Positions 26,920 to 35,877 of a stretch of 64,000 bases of DNA are shown here, piece after piece (position 1 is the stretch's first letter; the number at the start of each line of letters is the position of its first letter). Under the pieces are notes generated by a model that searched no databases, was not told the DNA's origin, and was given only the letters and a program-made list of their open reading frames with translations. The translations under genes were made by a program, and so were the position numbers. The stretch comes from Comamonas fluminis (GTDB taxonomy: Bacteria; Pseudomonadota; Gammaproteobacteria; Burkholderiales; Burkholderiaceae_C), in contig NZ_CP066783.1 in NCBI RefSeq assembly GCF_019186805.1, positions 3,981,501 through 4,045,500 on the forward strand. Reading direction: 5' to 3'.

Positions 26920-28404
26920 GTGACTTCCTTGCCCACAACACCCACCTCTGCCAGCATTCTGGTCGTGGACGATGAGCCCGATCTGCGCACGCTTTATGAA
27001 CTGACCTTGCTGCGCGAAGGCTATCGTGTGGAGACCGCTGGCTCGGTCCAGGAAGCAAGAGAGCAACTGCAGGGCAAGCGCTTTGACGTGATGATCAGCG
27101 ATATGCGCCTGCCAGACGGCACTGGCATGGAGCTGCTGCTGCAACTTCGCGAGCAGAACCGGACGGAGCGCTGCATTGTCATGACGGCCTATGGCTCGGC
27201 AGAAAATGCGGTCAACGCCTTACGCGCCGGGGCTTTTGACTACCTGACCAAACCCGTGGACCTGCGCCAGTTTCGCCAGGTGGTGGCCTCTGCCATTCAA
27301 GGCATTGGTGCAGTTCCCACGCCCGGCATCAGCCCCAATACAGCCAGCGATGCAGATGGCTGCAACCCCGCACAAGGCGACTCCGCCCTGCAGGCACTGG
27401 TGGGCAGCTCTGCCGCCATGCAAAGCGTCAAGCAGCGCGTTGCCAAGGTGGCCAAAGGCATGGCTCCCGTGCTTGTGCATGGCGAATCAGGCACGGGCAA
27501 GGAGCTGGTAGCACGCGCTTTGCATGCCTGCAGCCAGAGATCCGACGGACCCCTGATCGCCGTGAACTGTGGCGCCATTCCCGAAAACCTGCTCGAAGCC
27601 GAATTCTTTGGCGCACGCAAAGGCTCCTATACCGGCGCCACGCAGGACAGGCCGGGCTACTTCCAGGCAGCCCAGGGCGGCACCTTGTTCCTGGACGAAA
27701 TCGGCGACCTGCCGCTGGCCATGCAAGCCAAGCTGCTGCGCGCCATTCAGGAGCGCAAGATTCGCCCACTGGGCAGCACGCAGGAAGAGTCCGTCGATGT
27801 GCGCATCGTCAGTGCCACCCACCGAGATCTGGCGGCGCAGGTGCAGACAGGACAGTTCCGCCAGGATCTGTTCTATCGCCTGAATGTGATTGAAATCACC
27901 CTGCCCGCGCTGCGTGAGCGCCGTGAAGACCTGCCCGAGCTGTGCAATGCCCTGCTGCACAAACTGGCCCATGAATCCGGCCTGCACACCCCAGAGCTTG
28001 ACACCATCAGCCTGACCCAGATCGCTCAGCTGGAGCTGCCCGGCAATGTGCGCGAGCTAGAAAACGTGCTGCACCGCGCTATTGCGCTGGGTGATGAAGG
28101 CCCGCTGCGCCTGCCCGAACCGAGCAGTTCAGGAGACTCTTCATCGCTACCCCAAGCTCTTTCACCAGCCGCGTCGCCAGAAACCGGTACAGCCTTGCCT
28201 GCGGCTCTACCTCAAGACCTGCAAGCCTGGCTGGACGAGCAAGAGCGCAGCATTCTGGTTCAGGCCCTGCAGGACAACGGCTTTAACCGCACGGCCACCG
28301 CAGCACGCCTGGGCATCAGCCTGCGCCAGATTCGCTATCGCATTGAGAGACTGGGCATTGACCTGCCCTCCGAAGGAAACAAGCACCATGGCGACCACAG
28401 CTAA
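26920..28404 (+). CDS. pilR: Sigma-54-dependent response regulator PilR
   Basis: The 494-residue NtrC-type regulator has a receiver (about residues 8-125, phospho-Asp near 61), an AAA+ domain with Walker A GESGTGKE (about 188) and a sigma-54 contact loop that reads GSYTGA rather than the usual GAFTGA (about 236). LFLDEIGDLPL and a C-terminal Fis-type helix-turn-helix (NRTATAARLGISLRQIRYRIERLGI) follow. It activates pilA transcription. Start codon is GTG, 5 bp after pilS. Confidence 0.9.
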   Translation: MTSLPTTPTSASILVVDDEPDLRTLYELTLLREGYRVETAGSVQEAREQLQGKRFDVMISDMRLPDGTGMELLLQLREQNRTERCIVMTAYGSAENAVNALRAGAFDYLTKPVDLRQFRQVVASAIQGIGAVPTPGISPNTASDADGCNPAQGDSALQALVGSSAAMQSVKQRVAKVAKGMAPVLVHGESGTGKELVARALHACSQRSDGPLIAVNCGAIPENLLEAEFFGARKGSYTGATQDRPGYFQAAQGGTLFLDEIGDLPLAMQAKLLRAIQERKIRPLGSTQEESVDVRIVSATHRDLAAQVQTGQFRQDLFYRLNVIEITLPALRERREDLPELCNALLHKLAHESGLHTPELDTISLTQIAQLELPGNVRELENVLHRAIALGDEGPLRLPEPSSSGDSSSLPQALSPAASPETGTALPAALPQDLQAWLDEQERSILVQALQDNGFNRTATAARLGISLRQIRYRIERLGIDLPSEGNKHHGDHS

Positions 28405-28996
28405 GCCAGCAGACCATCGCTCCACCTGGGAGTCCGGCTGGTGGCAGGCTGCGCACAAGCTAGCCTCTCCCAACTTCGGCCCGCGCCCCGCAGATGCCAG
28501 CATTGACCTGGTTGTTGTTCATTCCATCAGCCTGCCGCCGGGCCAGTACGGCACCGGCGCTGTGCAGCAGCTGTTCACCAACCAGCTAGACTGGGATGCA
28601 CACCCCTACTATCAAGGCATTCGCGGGCTGGAAGTTTCCTCGCACTTCTTCATTACGCGCCAGGGCGAGGTCTGGCAGTTTGTGAGCTGTGACGACAGAG
28701 CCTGGCATGCAGGCGTCAGCCACTGGCGCGGTCGCGATCGCTGCAATGATGACTCCATCGGCATAGAGCTCGAGGGCCTGGAGGGCCTGCACTTCGAATC
28801 TGCGCAATATCTGGCGCTGCAGAATCTGTGCCAGGCCATTGGCGATCACTACGCCATTGCCTATATCGCTGGCCACGAACATATTGCCCCCGGCCGCAAG
28901 CATGACCCCGGCGCCGGCTTTGACTGGAAAGCGCTCACTGCACAGCTCAAAGCCCAAAGCAGCACCAGCCACTGGCAACTGCCCCCGCAAGTTTGA
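28388..28996 (+). CDS. ampD: 1,6-anhydro-N-acetylmuramyl-L-alanine amidase AmpD
   Basis: The 202-residue cytosolic zinc amidase recycles muropeptides. Zinc ligands are visible in DLVVVHSISLPPG and HEHIAPGRKHDPG, with VSSHFFITRQGEVWQFV and DRAWHAGVSHWRGRDRCNDDSIGIELEG typical of AmpD. It starts within the last codons of pilR (ATG 28388, preceded by GAAGGAAAC), overlapping by 17 nt. Length is near normal. Confidence 0.94.
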   Translation: MATTAKPADHRSTWESGWWQAAHKLASPNFGPRPADASIDLVVVHSISLPPGQYGTGAVQQLFTNQLDWDAHPYYQGIRGLEVSSHFFITRQGEVWQFVSCDDRAWHAGVSHWRGRDRCNDDSIGIELEGLEGLHFESAQYLALQNLCQAIGDHYAIAYIAGHEHIAPGRKHDPGAGFDWKALTAQLKAQSSTSHWQLPPQV

Positions 28997-29368
28997 GCTT
29001 GCACACCCGCAAGCCGTTGAGCACTCTCAAATTCAGAGCGTCACACGCTTGCCATTCATGGCATTCATAGTTGCCTGAATGAAGAACCCTGTCGAGCTGT
29101 GCGACAGACGCTAGCTTTTCATGAGCAGCATCCACAGAGCCCGACCGTTCAACCCCGGTCACTGTGCTGTCAAGCAGCTTTTGCGCGCTGATGTCGCTTC
29201 TGCCAAACACACATATTTTTTACAAATTTGCGCGGCTTGGCAGCAGCACCGTGCAACGCCCAGAGGGCCTTGTGTGGCGGGGCTTTGGAGCGCATTGCGC
29301 GTCTGTCAAGTGACCTATGAAATGTCCGCTTCAGTAGTTTCATCAGGTCAGCCAGATTGAACAGCGAT

Positions 29369-29384
29369 ACACTACCGGTAGTGT
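29369..29384. promoter_or_regulatory. NrdR box 1
   Basis: ACACTACCGGTAGTGT is a perfect 16-bp palindrome with the ACAC...GTGT ends of NrdR boxes. It overlaps the possible -10 element and would allow NrdR to repress nrdA when dATP is plentiful. Confidence 0.8.
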
Positions 29385-29399
29385 TTCAGGGCGCTTCAG

Positions 29400-29415
29400 A
29401 CCCTACATCTAGTGT
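29400..29415. promoter_or_regulatory. NrdR box 2
   Basis: ACCCTACATCTAGTGT lies exactly 31 bp from box 1 (start to start), the three-turn spacing known for paired NrdR sites. Its left half is degenerate. Confidence 0.75.
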
Positions 29416-29423
29416 TTACAAGT

Positions 29424-29451
29424 TGTGCACACCCTGTGCAAACCATGTGCA
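29424..29451 (+). repeat. Three TGTGCA direct repeats with 11-bp period
   Basis: TGTGCA occurs at 29424, 29435 and 29446, one helical turn apart, between the NrdR boxes and nrdA. The binding factor is unknown; loosely DnaA-like (TTGTGCACA at the first). Confidence 0.6.
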
Positions 29452-29537
29452 GACACTAGCGCCCGAATTCGTTTTTGATGGCCTGCCCAGAGTGCAGGCC
29501 TTTGTCTGCCTATCCACATATTGACCCTGAGGAACTT

Positions 29538-32450
29538 ATGCAAGAAGCGTTGAACTCACTGCCTTCTGCCGCGCCCGACAGCGCAGCCAATTCTTCCTCC
29601 CCCAACGACAACTACCAGATCATCCGCCGCAGCGGTGATGTGGTGGCCTTCGCCCCCCAGAAGATTGCCGTGGCACTGACCAAGGCATTTCTGGCCGTGC
29701 GTGGTGCACAAGGCGCAGCTTCGGCCAGCGTGCGCGATACCGTCAACGAATTGACCGAAGGCGTGGTGCGCGCCCTGCTGCGCTCGCGTCCCGAAGGCGG
29801 AACGTTCCACATCGAAGACGTGCAAGACCAGGTTGAGCTGGGCCTGATGCGCGGCGGTCACCAGGACGTGGCTCGCGCTTACGTGCTGTACCGTGAAGCC
29901 CGCAACCAGGAACGCGCCGAGCAGAAGAAAGCCGCCGAAGCTGCGGCCAGCGCCGCCAAGGCCAGCAAGCCCGCCCTGCAAGTGACCGACAACGGCCAGC
30001 GCGTGCCGCTGAACCAGGAGCGTCTGGAAGCCCTGATTGCCGCATCCTGCCGCAACCTGAACGCCGACATTCAGGCTGCCCCCATCGTGGCCGAGACGCT
30101 GCGCAATCTGTATGACGGTGTGCCACTGACCGAAGTGTTCAAGGCCTCCATCCTGGCTGCCCGTACGCTGATCGAAAAAGACCCCGACTACACCTATGTC
30201 ACCGCCCGCCTGCTGCTGCACACCATCGTGCGCGAAGTCATGGGCCGTGATGTGCAGCCTGCCGAAATGCAGGCCGCCTATGTGGACTACTTCCCCGGCT
30301 TTGTGCAAAAAGGCGTGGACAACGAGCTGCTCAACCCCGAGCTGCTGAACTACGACCTGCCCCGTCTGGCCCAGGCCCTGAAGGCCGAGCGCGACGAGCA
30401 GTTCGACTACCTGGGTCTGCAGACACTGTACGACCGCTACTTCCTGCACGTACGCAAGACCCGCATCGAGCTGCCCCAGTCCTTCTTCATGCGCGTGGCC
30501 ATGGGCCTGGCGCTGAACGAGCCTGACCGCAATGCCCGTGCCATTGAGTTCTACGAGCTGCTGTCCTCATTTGACTTCATGTCGTCCACCCCCACGCTGT
30601 TCAACAGCGGCACACTGCGCTCGCAGCTGTCGTCCTGCTACCTGACCACCGTGCCCGACGACCTGGACGGCATCTATGAATCCATCAAGGAAAACGCGCT
30701 GCTGTCCAAGTTCGCAGGCGGTCTGGGCAATGACTGGACCCGTGTGCGTGCTCTGGGCTCCCGCATCAAGGGCACCAACGGCGAATCGCAAGGTGTGGTT
30801 CCCTTCCTGAAGGTGGTCAACGACACGGCCGTGGCTGTGAATCAGGGCGGCAAGCGCAAGGGCGCGGTCTGCACGTATCTGGAATCCTGGCACCTGGACA
30901 TCGAAGAATTCCTGGAACTGCGCAAGAACACCGGCGACGACCGCCGCCGCACCCACGACATGAACACGGCGAACTGGATTCCCGACCTGTTCATGAAGCG
31001 CGTGATGGAAAAAGGCCAGTGGACGCTGTTCTCGCCTGCCGACACGCCTGACCTGCACGACCTGTACGGCGAAGCCTTTGAGAAGGCCTACACCGCTTAC
31101 GAAGCCAAGGTGGACAGCGGCGAGCTGAAGCTGGCCAAGCGCATTCCTGCTGTGGACCTGTGGCGCAAGATGCTCTCGATGCTGTTCGAGACCGGTCACC
31201 CCTGGATCACCTTCAAGGACCCTTGCAACATCCGCTCGCCCCAGCAGCACGTAGGTGTGGTGCACTCGTCCAATCTGTGCACCGAGATCACGCTCAACAC
31301 CAGCGACACCGAAACCGCTGTCTGCAACCTGGGCTCGGTGAACTTGGTCCAGCACATCAAGGACGGCAAGATCGACCATGACAAGCTGCGCAAGACCGTG
31401 AACACGGCCATGCGCATGCTGGACAACGTGATCGACATCAACTACTACGCCGTGCAAAAGGCCAAGGATTCCAATCTGCGCCACCGCCCCGTGGGCATGG
31501 GCCTGATGGGTTTCCAGGATGCGCTGTATGAAATGCGCACCGCCTACGCCAGCCAGGGCGCCGTCGAATTTGCCGACGAAGCCATGGAAGCCATCTGCTA
31601 CTACGCTTACTGGGCCTCGACCGAGCTGTCCAAGGAACGCGGTACCTACTCCACCTTCAAGGGCTCGCTGTGGGATCAGGGCATTCTGCCTCCCGACACC
31701 CTGAAGCTGCTGGAAAAGGCCCGTGGTGGCTATGTGGAAGTGGACCGTTCGGCCAAGCTGGACTGGGACGCTCTGCGCGCCAAGATCGCCAAGGATGGCA
31801 TGCGCAACAGCAACTGCGTGGCCATTGCCCCCACCGCCACCATCTCCAACATCGTGGGCGTGGATGCTTCGATCGAGCCTTCGTTCGGCAACCTGTCCGT
31901 GAAGTCCAATCTGTCGGGCGAGTTCACCGTCATCAACCAGTACCTGGTGCGTGACCTGAAGCGCCTGGGCCTGTGGGACGACGTGATGGTCATGGACCTC
32001 AAGCATTTCGACGGCTCGCTGCGCGCCATCGATCGTGTGCCGCAAGAGATCAAGAACCTCTACGCCACAGCGTTCGAAGTCTCGCCCGAATGGCTGGTGG
32101 AAGCCGCCTCGCGTCGCCAGAAGTGGATTGATCAGGCCCAGAGCCTGAACATCTACATGGCCGGTGCATCGGGCAAGAAGCTGCACGACACCTATATGCT
32201 GGCCTGGCTGCGTGGTCTGAAGACCACCTACTACCTGCGCACCACCAGCGCGACGCAGATTGAAAAATCTACCGTGCAAAGCCGTACGCTCAATGCCGTG
32301 TCTTCCGCTGCGCCTGCGGCCTCGGCACCTGCCGCCAAGCCTGCGGTGAGCGCACTGGAGGCAGCTGCCGCTGCAGCGCGTGCCCAGGCACCGGCTACGG
32401 ACATCAAGTTCTGCGCGATTGACGATCCAGGCTGCGAAGCATGTCAATAA
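29538..32450 (+). CDS. nrdA: Ribonucleoside-diphosphate reductase class Ia, alpha subunit
   Basis: The 970-residue enzyme reduces NDPs to dNDPs with NrdB. It has an N-terminal ATP-cone (about residues 22-115) and a second, cone-like segment (about 145-235), an arrangement like Pseudomonas NrdA. The catalytic core has LSSCYLTT, NQGGKRKGAVCTYLESWHLD, the SSNLCTEI active-site cysteine and glutamate, and CNLGSVNL. The C-terminal redox tail ends DPGCEACQ. ATG 29538 is chosen for the CTGAGGAA ribosome site; an ATG about 60 nt upstream lacks one. NrdR boxes control it. Confidence 0.95.
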   Translation: MQEALNSLPSAAPDSAANSSSPNDNYQIIRRSGDVVAFAPQKIAVALTKAFLAVRGAQGAASASVRDTVNELTEGVVRALLRSRPEGGTFHIEDVQDQVELGLMRGGHQDVARAYVLYREARNQERAEQKKAAEAAASAAKASKPALQVTDNGQRVPLNQERLEALIAASCRNLNADIQAAPIVAETLRNLYDGVPLTEVFKASILAARTLIEKDPDYTYVTARLLLHTIVREVMGRDVQPAEMQAAYVDYFPGFVQKGVDNELLNPELLNYDLPRLAQALKAERDEQFDYLGLQTLYDRYFLHVRKTRIELPQSFFMRVAMGLALNEPDRNARAIEFYELLSSFDFMSSTPTLFNSGTLRSQLSSCYLTTVPDDLDGIYESIKENALLSKFAGGLGNDWTRVRALGSRIKGTNGESQGVVPFLKVVNDTAVAVNQGGKRKGAVCTYLESWHLDIEEFLELRKNTGDDRRRTHDMNTANWIPDLFMKRVMEKGQWTLFSPADTPDLHDLYGEAFEKAYTAYEAKVDSGELKLAKRIPAVDLWRKMLSMLFETGHPWITFKDPCNIRSPQQHVGVVHSSNLCTEITLNTSDTETAVCNLGSVNLVQHIKDGKIDHDKLRKTVNTAMRMLDNVIDINYYAVQKAKDSNLRHRPVGMGLMGFQDALYEMRTAYASQGAVEFADEAMEAICYYAYWASTELSKERGTYSTFKGSLWDQGILPPDTLKLLEKARGGYVEVDRSAKLDWDALRAKIAKDGMRNSNCVAIAPTATISNIVGVDASIEPSFGNLSVKSNLSGEFTVINQYLVRDLKRLGLWDDVMVMDLKHFDGSLRAIDRVPQEIKNLYATAFEVSPEWLVEAASRRQKWIDQAQSLNIYMAGASGKKLHDTYMLAWLRGLKTTYYLRTTSATQIEKSTVQSRTLNAVSSAAPAASAPAAKPAVSALEAAAAAARAQAPATDIKFCAIDDPGCEACQ

Positions 32451-32451
32451 A

Positions 32452-32584
32452 CACCCCCTGAGGCGCTACACGCCTTCCCCCTCTCTCTACGCGCTGCGCG
32501 CTACGGGAGGGGGACGACACCTTCGCTGCGGGGCGGCCCTTGCTCGGTGTCTCTGGGTTGGATTGCGCCAGTTTTTAGTGGCGC
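32452..32584 (+). repeat. Stop-codon-anchored GC-rich repeat, copy after nrdA
   Basis: The element starts 2 nt after the nrdA TAA with ACCCCCTGAGGCGC and contains CCCCCTC..GGGAGGGGG, TTCGCTGCGGGGCGGCCCTTGCTCGG parts and a closing GCGCCA/TGGCGC hairpin (32565-32570, 32579-32584). It separates nrdA from nrdB. Confidence 0.85.
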
Positions 32585-32654
32585 TTATTAAATAGATAAA
32601 TCAGAAGGCTGGATGTCGATCTCGCACCCAGCTTTTCCCTTCAAGGAATAACTC

Positions 32655-33746
32655 ATGCTGAGCTTTGACGACGACACCTTTGCCTCTTCCGCGACCAGCG
32701 CAGAAGCCGGTGCATCCACCAGCACCCACAAGCGCGTGAATGCTGCTGACAAGCGCATCATCAACGCCAAGACCGACGTGAACCAGCTGGTTCCGTTCAA
32801 GTACAAATGGGCCTGGGAAAAGTATCTGGCCACCTGCGCCAACCACTGGATGCCGCAGGAAGTGAACATGACCCGCGACATCGCGCTGTGGAAGGACCCT
32901 AACGGTCTGACCGAAGACGAGCGCCGCATCGTCAAGCGCAATCTGGGCTTCTTTGTGACCGCCGATTCGCTGGCCGCCAACAACATCGTGCTGGGCACCT
33001 ACCGCCACATCACAGCGCCCGAGTGCCGTCAGTTCCTGCTGCGCCAGGCGTTTGAAGAAGCCATCCACACCCACGCCTACCAGTACATCGTGGAATCTCT
33101 GGGCCTGGATGAATCGGAAATTTTCAACGCCTATAACGAAGTCCAGTCCATCCGCGACAAGGACGAGTTCCTGATCCCCTTCATCGAAGCGATCATGGAC
33201 CCCAACTTCCACACCGGCACCCCCGAAACCGACCAGACGCTGCTGAAATCGCTGATCGTTTTTGCCTGCCTGATGGAAGGTCTTTTCTTCTACGTGGGCT
33301 TCACGCAGATTCTGGCGCTGGGCCGCCAGAACAAGATGACGGGCGCTGCCGAGCAGTACCAGTACATCCTGCGCGACGAGTCCATGCACTGCAACTTCGG
33401 CATCGATCTGATCAATCAGCTCAAGCTCGAAAATCCACATCTGTGGACCGCCGAATTCAAGCAGGAAATCACAGAGCTTTTCCAGAAAGCCGTTGAACTC
33501 GAATACCGCTATGCCGAAGACACCATGCCACGCGGCGTGCTGGGTATGAACGCTTCGATGTTCAAGGGCTATCTGCGCTATATCGCCAACCGCCGCGCCA
33601 CCCAGATTGGCCTCGAAGAACTTTTCCCTGGTGAAGAAAATCCCTTCCCATGGATGAGCGAAATGATCGATTTGAAGAAAGAACGTAACTTCTTTGAGAC
33701 ACGAGTGATCGAGTATCAGACCGGAGGCGCACTTTCTTGGGATTAA
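32655..33746 (+). CDS. nrdB: Ribonucleoside-diphosphate reductase class Ia, beta subunit
   Basis: The 363-residue di-iron protein supplies the tyrosyl radical. Metal ligands appear in [11 protein letters not shown] (with the radical tyrosine), [12 protein letters not shown] and [12 protein letters not shown]. The C-terminal tail ends in [13 protein letters not shown], which docks on NrdA. It lies 204 bp after nrdA with AAGGAA before the ATG. The intervening repeat may set subunit ratios. Confidence 0.95.
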   Translation: MLSFDDDTFASSATSAEAGASTSTHKRVNAADKRIINAKTDVNQLVPFKYKWAWEKYLATCANHWMPQEVNMTRDIALWKDPNGLTEDERRIVKRNLGFFVTADSLAANNIVLGTYRHITAPECRQFLLRQAFEEAIHTHAYQYIVESLGLDESEIFNAYNEVQSIRDKDEFLIPFIEAIMDPNFHTGTPETDQTLLKSLIVFACLMEGLFFYVGFTQILALGRQNKMTGAAEQYQYILRDESMHCNFGIDLINQLKLENPHLWTAEFKQEITELFQKAVELEYRYAEDTMPRGVLGMNASMFKGYLRYIANRRATQIGLEELFPGEENPFPWMSEMIDLKKERNFFETRVIEYQTGGALSWD

Positions 33747-33870
33747 TTGCTTCTAAGCAGGCACAATGCGAGTCATGACTTGCTTCACTTCATTGCTACA
33801 AAAAACTGAGATTTTTGGCGTGAAGCAAATTTGTGTTCCTAGCGATGCGTAACTCCACATCGCTTTGAAT

Positions 33871-33894
33871 CGCCCGGCCACAAAAAGCCGGGCG
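33871..33894 (+). terminator. Hairpin upstream of the histone-like gene
   Basis: CGCCCGGC (33871-33878) pairs with GCCGGGCG (33887-33894), followed by CTTTAT. It may end the nrd transcript or lie in the leader of the next gene. The 174-bp gap holds no other gene. Confidence 0.55.
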
Positions 33895-33920
33895 CTTTAT
33901 GCAAATCAACGAAGGAGAAA

Positions 33921-34850
33921 ATGATGGCAACTGCGAAGAAGACGGCCGCCAAGGCCACAACCGAGAAAAAGACACCTGCCAAAAAGGCGGCCGCACCTAA
34001 GGCTGAAGCCGTGAAGAAGGCAGCAACAACCAAGGCAGCGGCCCCCAAGGCTGCTGCAAAGACAGCGACCAAGGCTGCTCCCGCCAAGAAGGCTGCAGCT
34101 CCCAAGGCCGCTGCAAAGACAACAGCCAAGGCTGCTGCGCCTGCCAAGAAGGCTGCTGCAACCAAGGCAACAACTGCCAAGGCTGCTGCGCCCAAGAAGG
34201 CTGCAACTGCTGCCAAGGCCGCTCCTGCCAAGAAGGCTGCAACAACCGCCAAGGCTGCAGCTCCCAAGAAGGCTGCAACTGCGGCCAAGGCCGCCCCCGC
34301 CAAGAAGGCTGCTGCAACCAAGGCAACAACTGCCAAGGCCGCTGCACCCAAGAAGGCTGCAACTGCTGCCAAGGCCGCTCCTGCCAAGAAGGCTGCTGCA
34401 CCTAAGAAGGCTGCAACAACCGCCAAGGCTGCCGCTCCTAAGAAGGCTGCAACTGCTGCCAAGGCCGCTCCCGCCAAGAAGGCTGCAGCACCTAGGAAGG
34501 CCGCAACAACTGCCAAGGCTGCCGCGCCCAAGAAGGCTGCAACTGCTGCCAAGGCTGCTCCTGCCAAGAAGGCTGCTGCACCTAAGGCAACAACTGCCAA
34601 GGCTGCTGCACCCAAGAAGGCTGCAACTGCTGCCAAGGCTGCTCCCGCCAAGAAAGCTGCTGCACCCAAGGCCGCTGCTCCCAAGGCTGCTGCGCCTGCC
34701 AAGAAGGCTGCAGCTCCCAAGAAGACTGCTGCGAAAAAGGCTGCCGCTCCTGCACCTGCACCAGCTGCTGCTGAAGCCGCTGCACCCGTGGCACAAACTC
34801 GCCTGGCACCTCAAGCCGCGTGGCCCTTCCCTACTGGCAACAAGCCCTGA
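33921..34850 (+). CDS. Histone H1-like Ala/Lys-rich DNA-binding protein
   Basis: The 309-residue low-complexity protein is made of Ala, Lys, Pro and Thr in repeats such as AAPKKAATAAKAAPAKKAA, resembling AlgP, BpH1 and the C-terminal tail of eukaryotic histone H1. The only non-repetitive part is the end, APVAQTRLAPQAAWPFPTGNKP. It probably binds and condenses DNA and shapes nucleoid structure. Near-identical 30-70 bp DNA repeats run through the gene, so its length is expected to vary between strains. AAGGAGA precedes the ATGATG start. Confidence 0.88.
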   Translation: MMATAKKTAAKATTEKKTPAKKAAAPKAEAVKKAATTKAAAPKAAAKTATKAAPAKKAAAPKAAAKTTAKAAAPAKKAAATKATTAKAAAPKKAATAAKAAPAKKAATTAKAAAPKKAATAAKAAPAKKAAATKATTAKAAAPKKAATAAKAAPAKKAAAPKKAATTAKAAAPKKAATAAKAAPAKKAAAPRKAATTAKAAAPKKAATAAKAAPAKKAAAPKATTAKAAAPKKAATAAKAAPAKKAAAPKAAAPKAAAPAKKAAAPKKTAAKKAAAPAPAPAAAEAAAPVAQTRLAPQAAWPFPTGNKP

Positions 34851-34874
34851 TCAGTTCGCTGACCAGCAAGCCAT

Positions 34875-34914
34875 AAAAAAGCCCGGCCTCTTGAAAAAGA
34901 GGTCGGGCTTTTTT
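34875..34914. terminator. Strong bidirectional terminator after the histone-like gene
   Basis: AAAAAAGCCCGGCCTCTT pairs with AAGAGGTCGGGCTTTTTT (one G-T pair), with A and T tracts on opposite sides. It serves the convergent histone-like and pfkB genes. Confidence 0.92.
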
Positions 34915-34952
34915 CATCTGCACCACATCAGCGGCGCAGGCATTTCAGGCAA

Positions 34953-35852
34953 TCAGGGCTGAAAGTTCAGCGCATAGTTTTGCGGGCCACGATGAGCGAT
35001 TTTGAGCGCGCCCATGCGATTGCCCAGCTCGGCGCAGCGCACCAGATCCCAGCCACGCTCCAGACCAAACAGGAACGCGCCGCGCCATGCGTCGCCACAG
35101 CCTGTGGGGTCCACCACGGCAGCAGGCTTTACGGGTGCAACCAGCGTCTTCTCGCCTTGTTGCCAGACTTCGCAGCCCTCAGCCCCCAGCGTCACGATCA
35201 AGCCCTTCACCTGCTGCGAGATCTGCGCAAAGCTCAGGCCTGTGCGCTCGCTGAGCATCTTGCCTTCATAGTCGTTCACCGCAACCCAGTCGGCTTGCTC
35301 AATGAATGCCTTGAGTTCCTCGCCGTTGAACATGGGCAGGCCTTGACCCGGGTCAAAAACAAAGGGAATGCCAGCAGCCTTGAATTGCGCCGCATGCTCA
35401 ATCATGGCCTGACGACCATCGGGCGCCACAATGCCCACCTTGATTTCGCCAGCCATATCGGCCGTGATCTGGTTCTCATGCGCCTGCATCATGGCGCCAG
35501 GGTGGAAGGCCGTGATCTGGTTGTTATCACGGTCCGTCATGATCATGCACTGGGCCGTGTGCGTGCTCTGCAGCTGACCCACATGGCGAGTCTCAATACC
35601 CAGATCCTTGAAGCGCTGCACATAGTCAGCACCATCGCTGCCCACCATGGCCATGGGCTGTGCATCACCACCCAGCAGCTTCAGGCTGTAGGCAATATTG
35701 CCAGCGCAGCCGCCAAAATCGCGGCGCAGCGTGGGCACCAGAAATGACACATTGAGGATGTGCAGCTGGTCAGGAAGAATCTGGTCCGAAAAACGACCTT
35801 CAAAGGTCATGATGTTGTCGAACGCCAGCGATCCGCAGATCAAAGCAGCCAT
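34953..35852 (-). CDS. PfkB-family carbohydrate or nucleoside kinase (adenosine kinase-like)
   Basis: The 299-residue ribokinase-fold kinase has the N-terminal GGCAGNIAYSLKLLGG signature (about residues 46-62) and the C-terminal VDPTGCGDAWRGAFLFGL (about 250-268) with the catalytic Asp. This second motif has Cys where most relatives have Ala (GAGD). Relatives in betaproteobacteria are often annotated as adenosine kinase, but the substrate is not shown here. ATG 35852 is used, with AGAGAAC upstream. It is the last gene of the prmA operon. Confidence 0.82.
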   Translation of the reverse strand: MAALICGSLAFDNIMTFEGRFSDQILPDQLHILNVSFLVPTLRRDFGGCAGNIAYSLKLLGGDAQPMAMVGSDGADYVQRFKDLGIETRHVGQLQSTHTAQCMIMTDRDNNQITAFHPGAMMQAHENQITADMAGEIKVGIVAPDGRQAMIEHAAQFKAAGIPFVFDPGQGLPMFNGEELKAFIEQADWVAVNDYEGKMLSERTGLSFAQISQQVKGLIVTLGAEGCEVWQQGEKTLVAPVKPAAVVDPTGCGDAWRGAFLFGLERGWDLVRCAELGNRMGALKIAHRGPQNYALNFQP

Positions 35853-35877
35853 GATGTTGTTCTCTTTCTGTGAGGGA

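Larger units (their letters stand above)
28997..29537. other. Long regulatory gap upstream of nrdA
   Basis: This 541-bp stretch has no convincing gene. The first 350 bp show nothing I can assign. From 29357 on it carries a possible TTGAAC/TAGTGT promoter (29357-29362, 29379-29384), two NrdR boxes and three TGTGCA repeats. A TATCCACA (about 29511) resembles a DnaA box. Confidence 0.55.

Noticed and set aside
29121..29360. Small ORF in the nrdA upstream gap
   Set aside because: No ribosome site, unlikely composition, and it runs into the promoter region.
29478..29537. Upstream ATG as nrdA start
   Set aside because: No ribosome site there, while CTGAGGAA precedes ATG 29538, and the extra residues do not resemble NrdA.
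33960..34740. CRISPR-like or satellite array from the dense short repeats
   Set aside because: The repeats are coding, in frame and give Ala/Lys-rich protein; there are no spacers.
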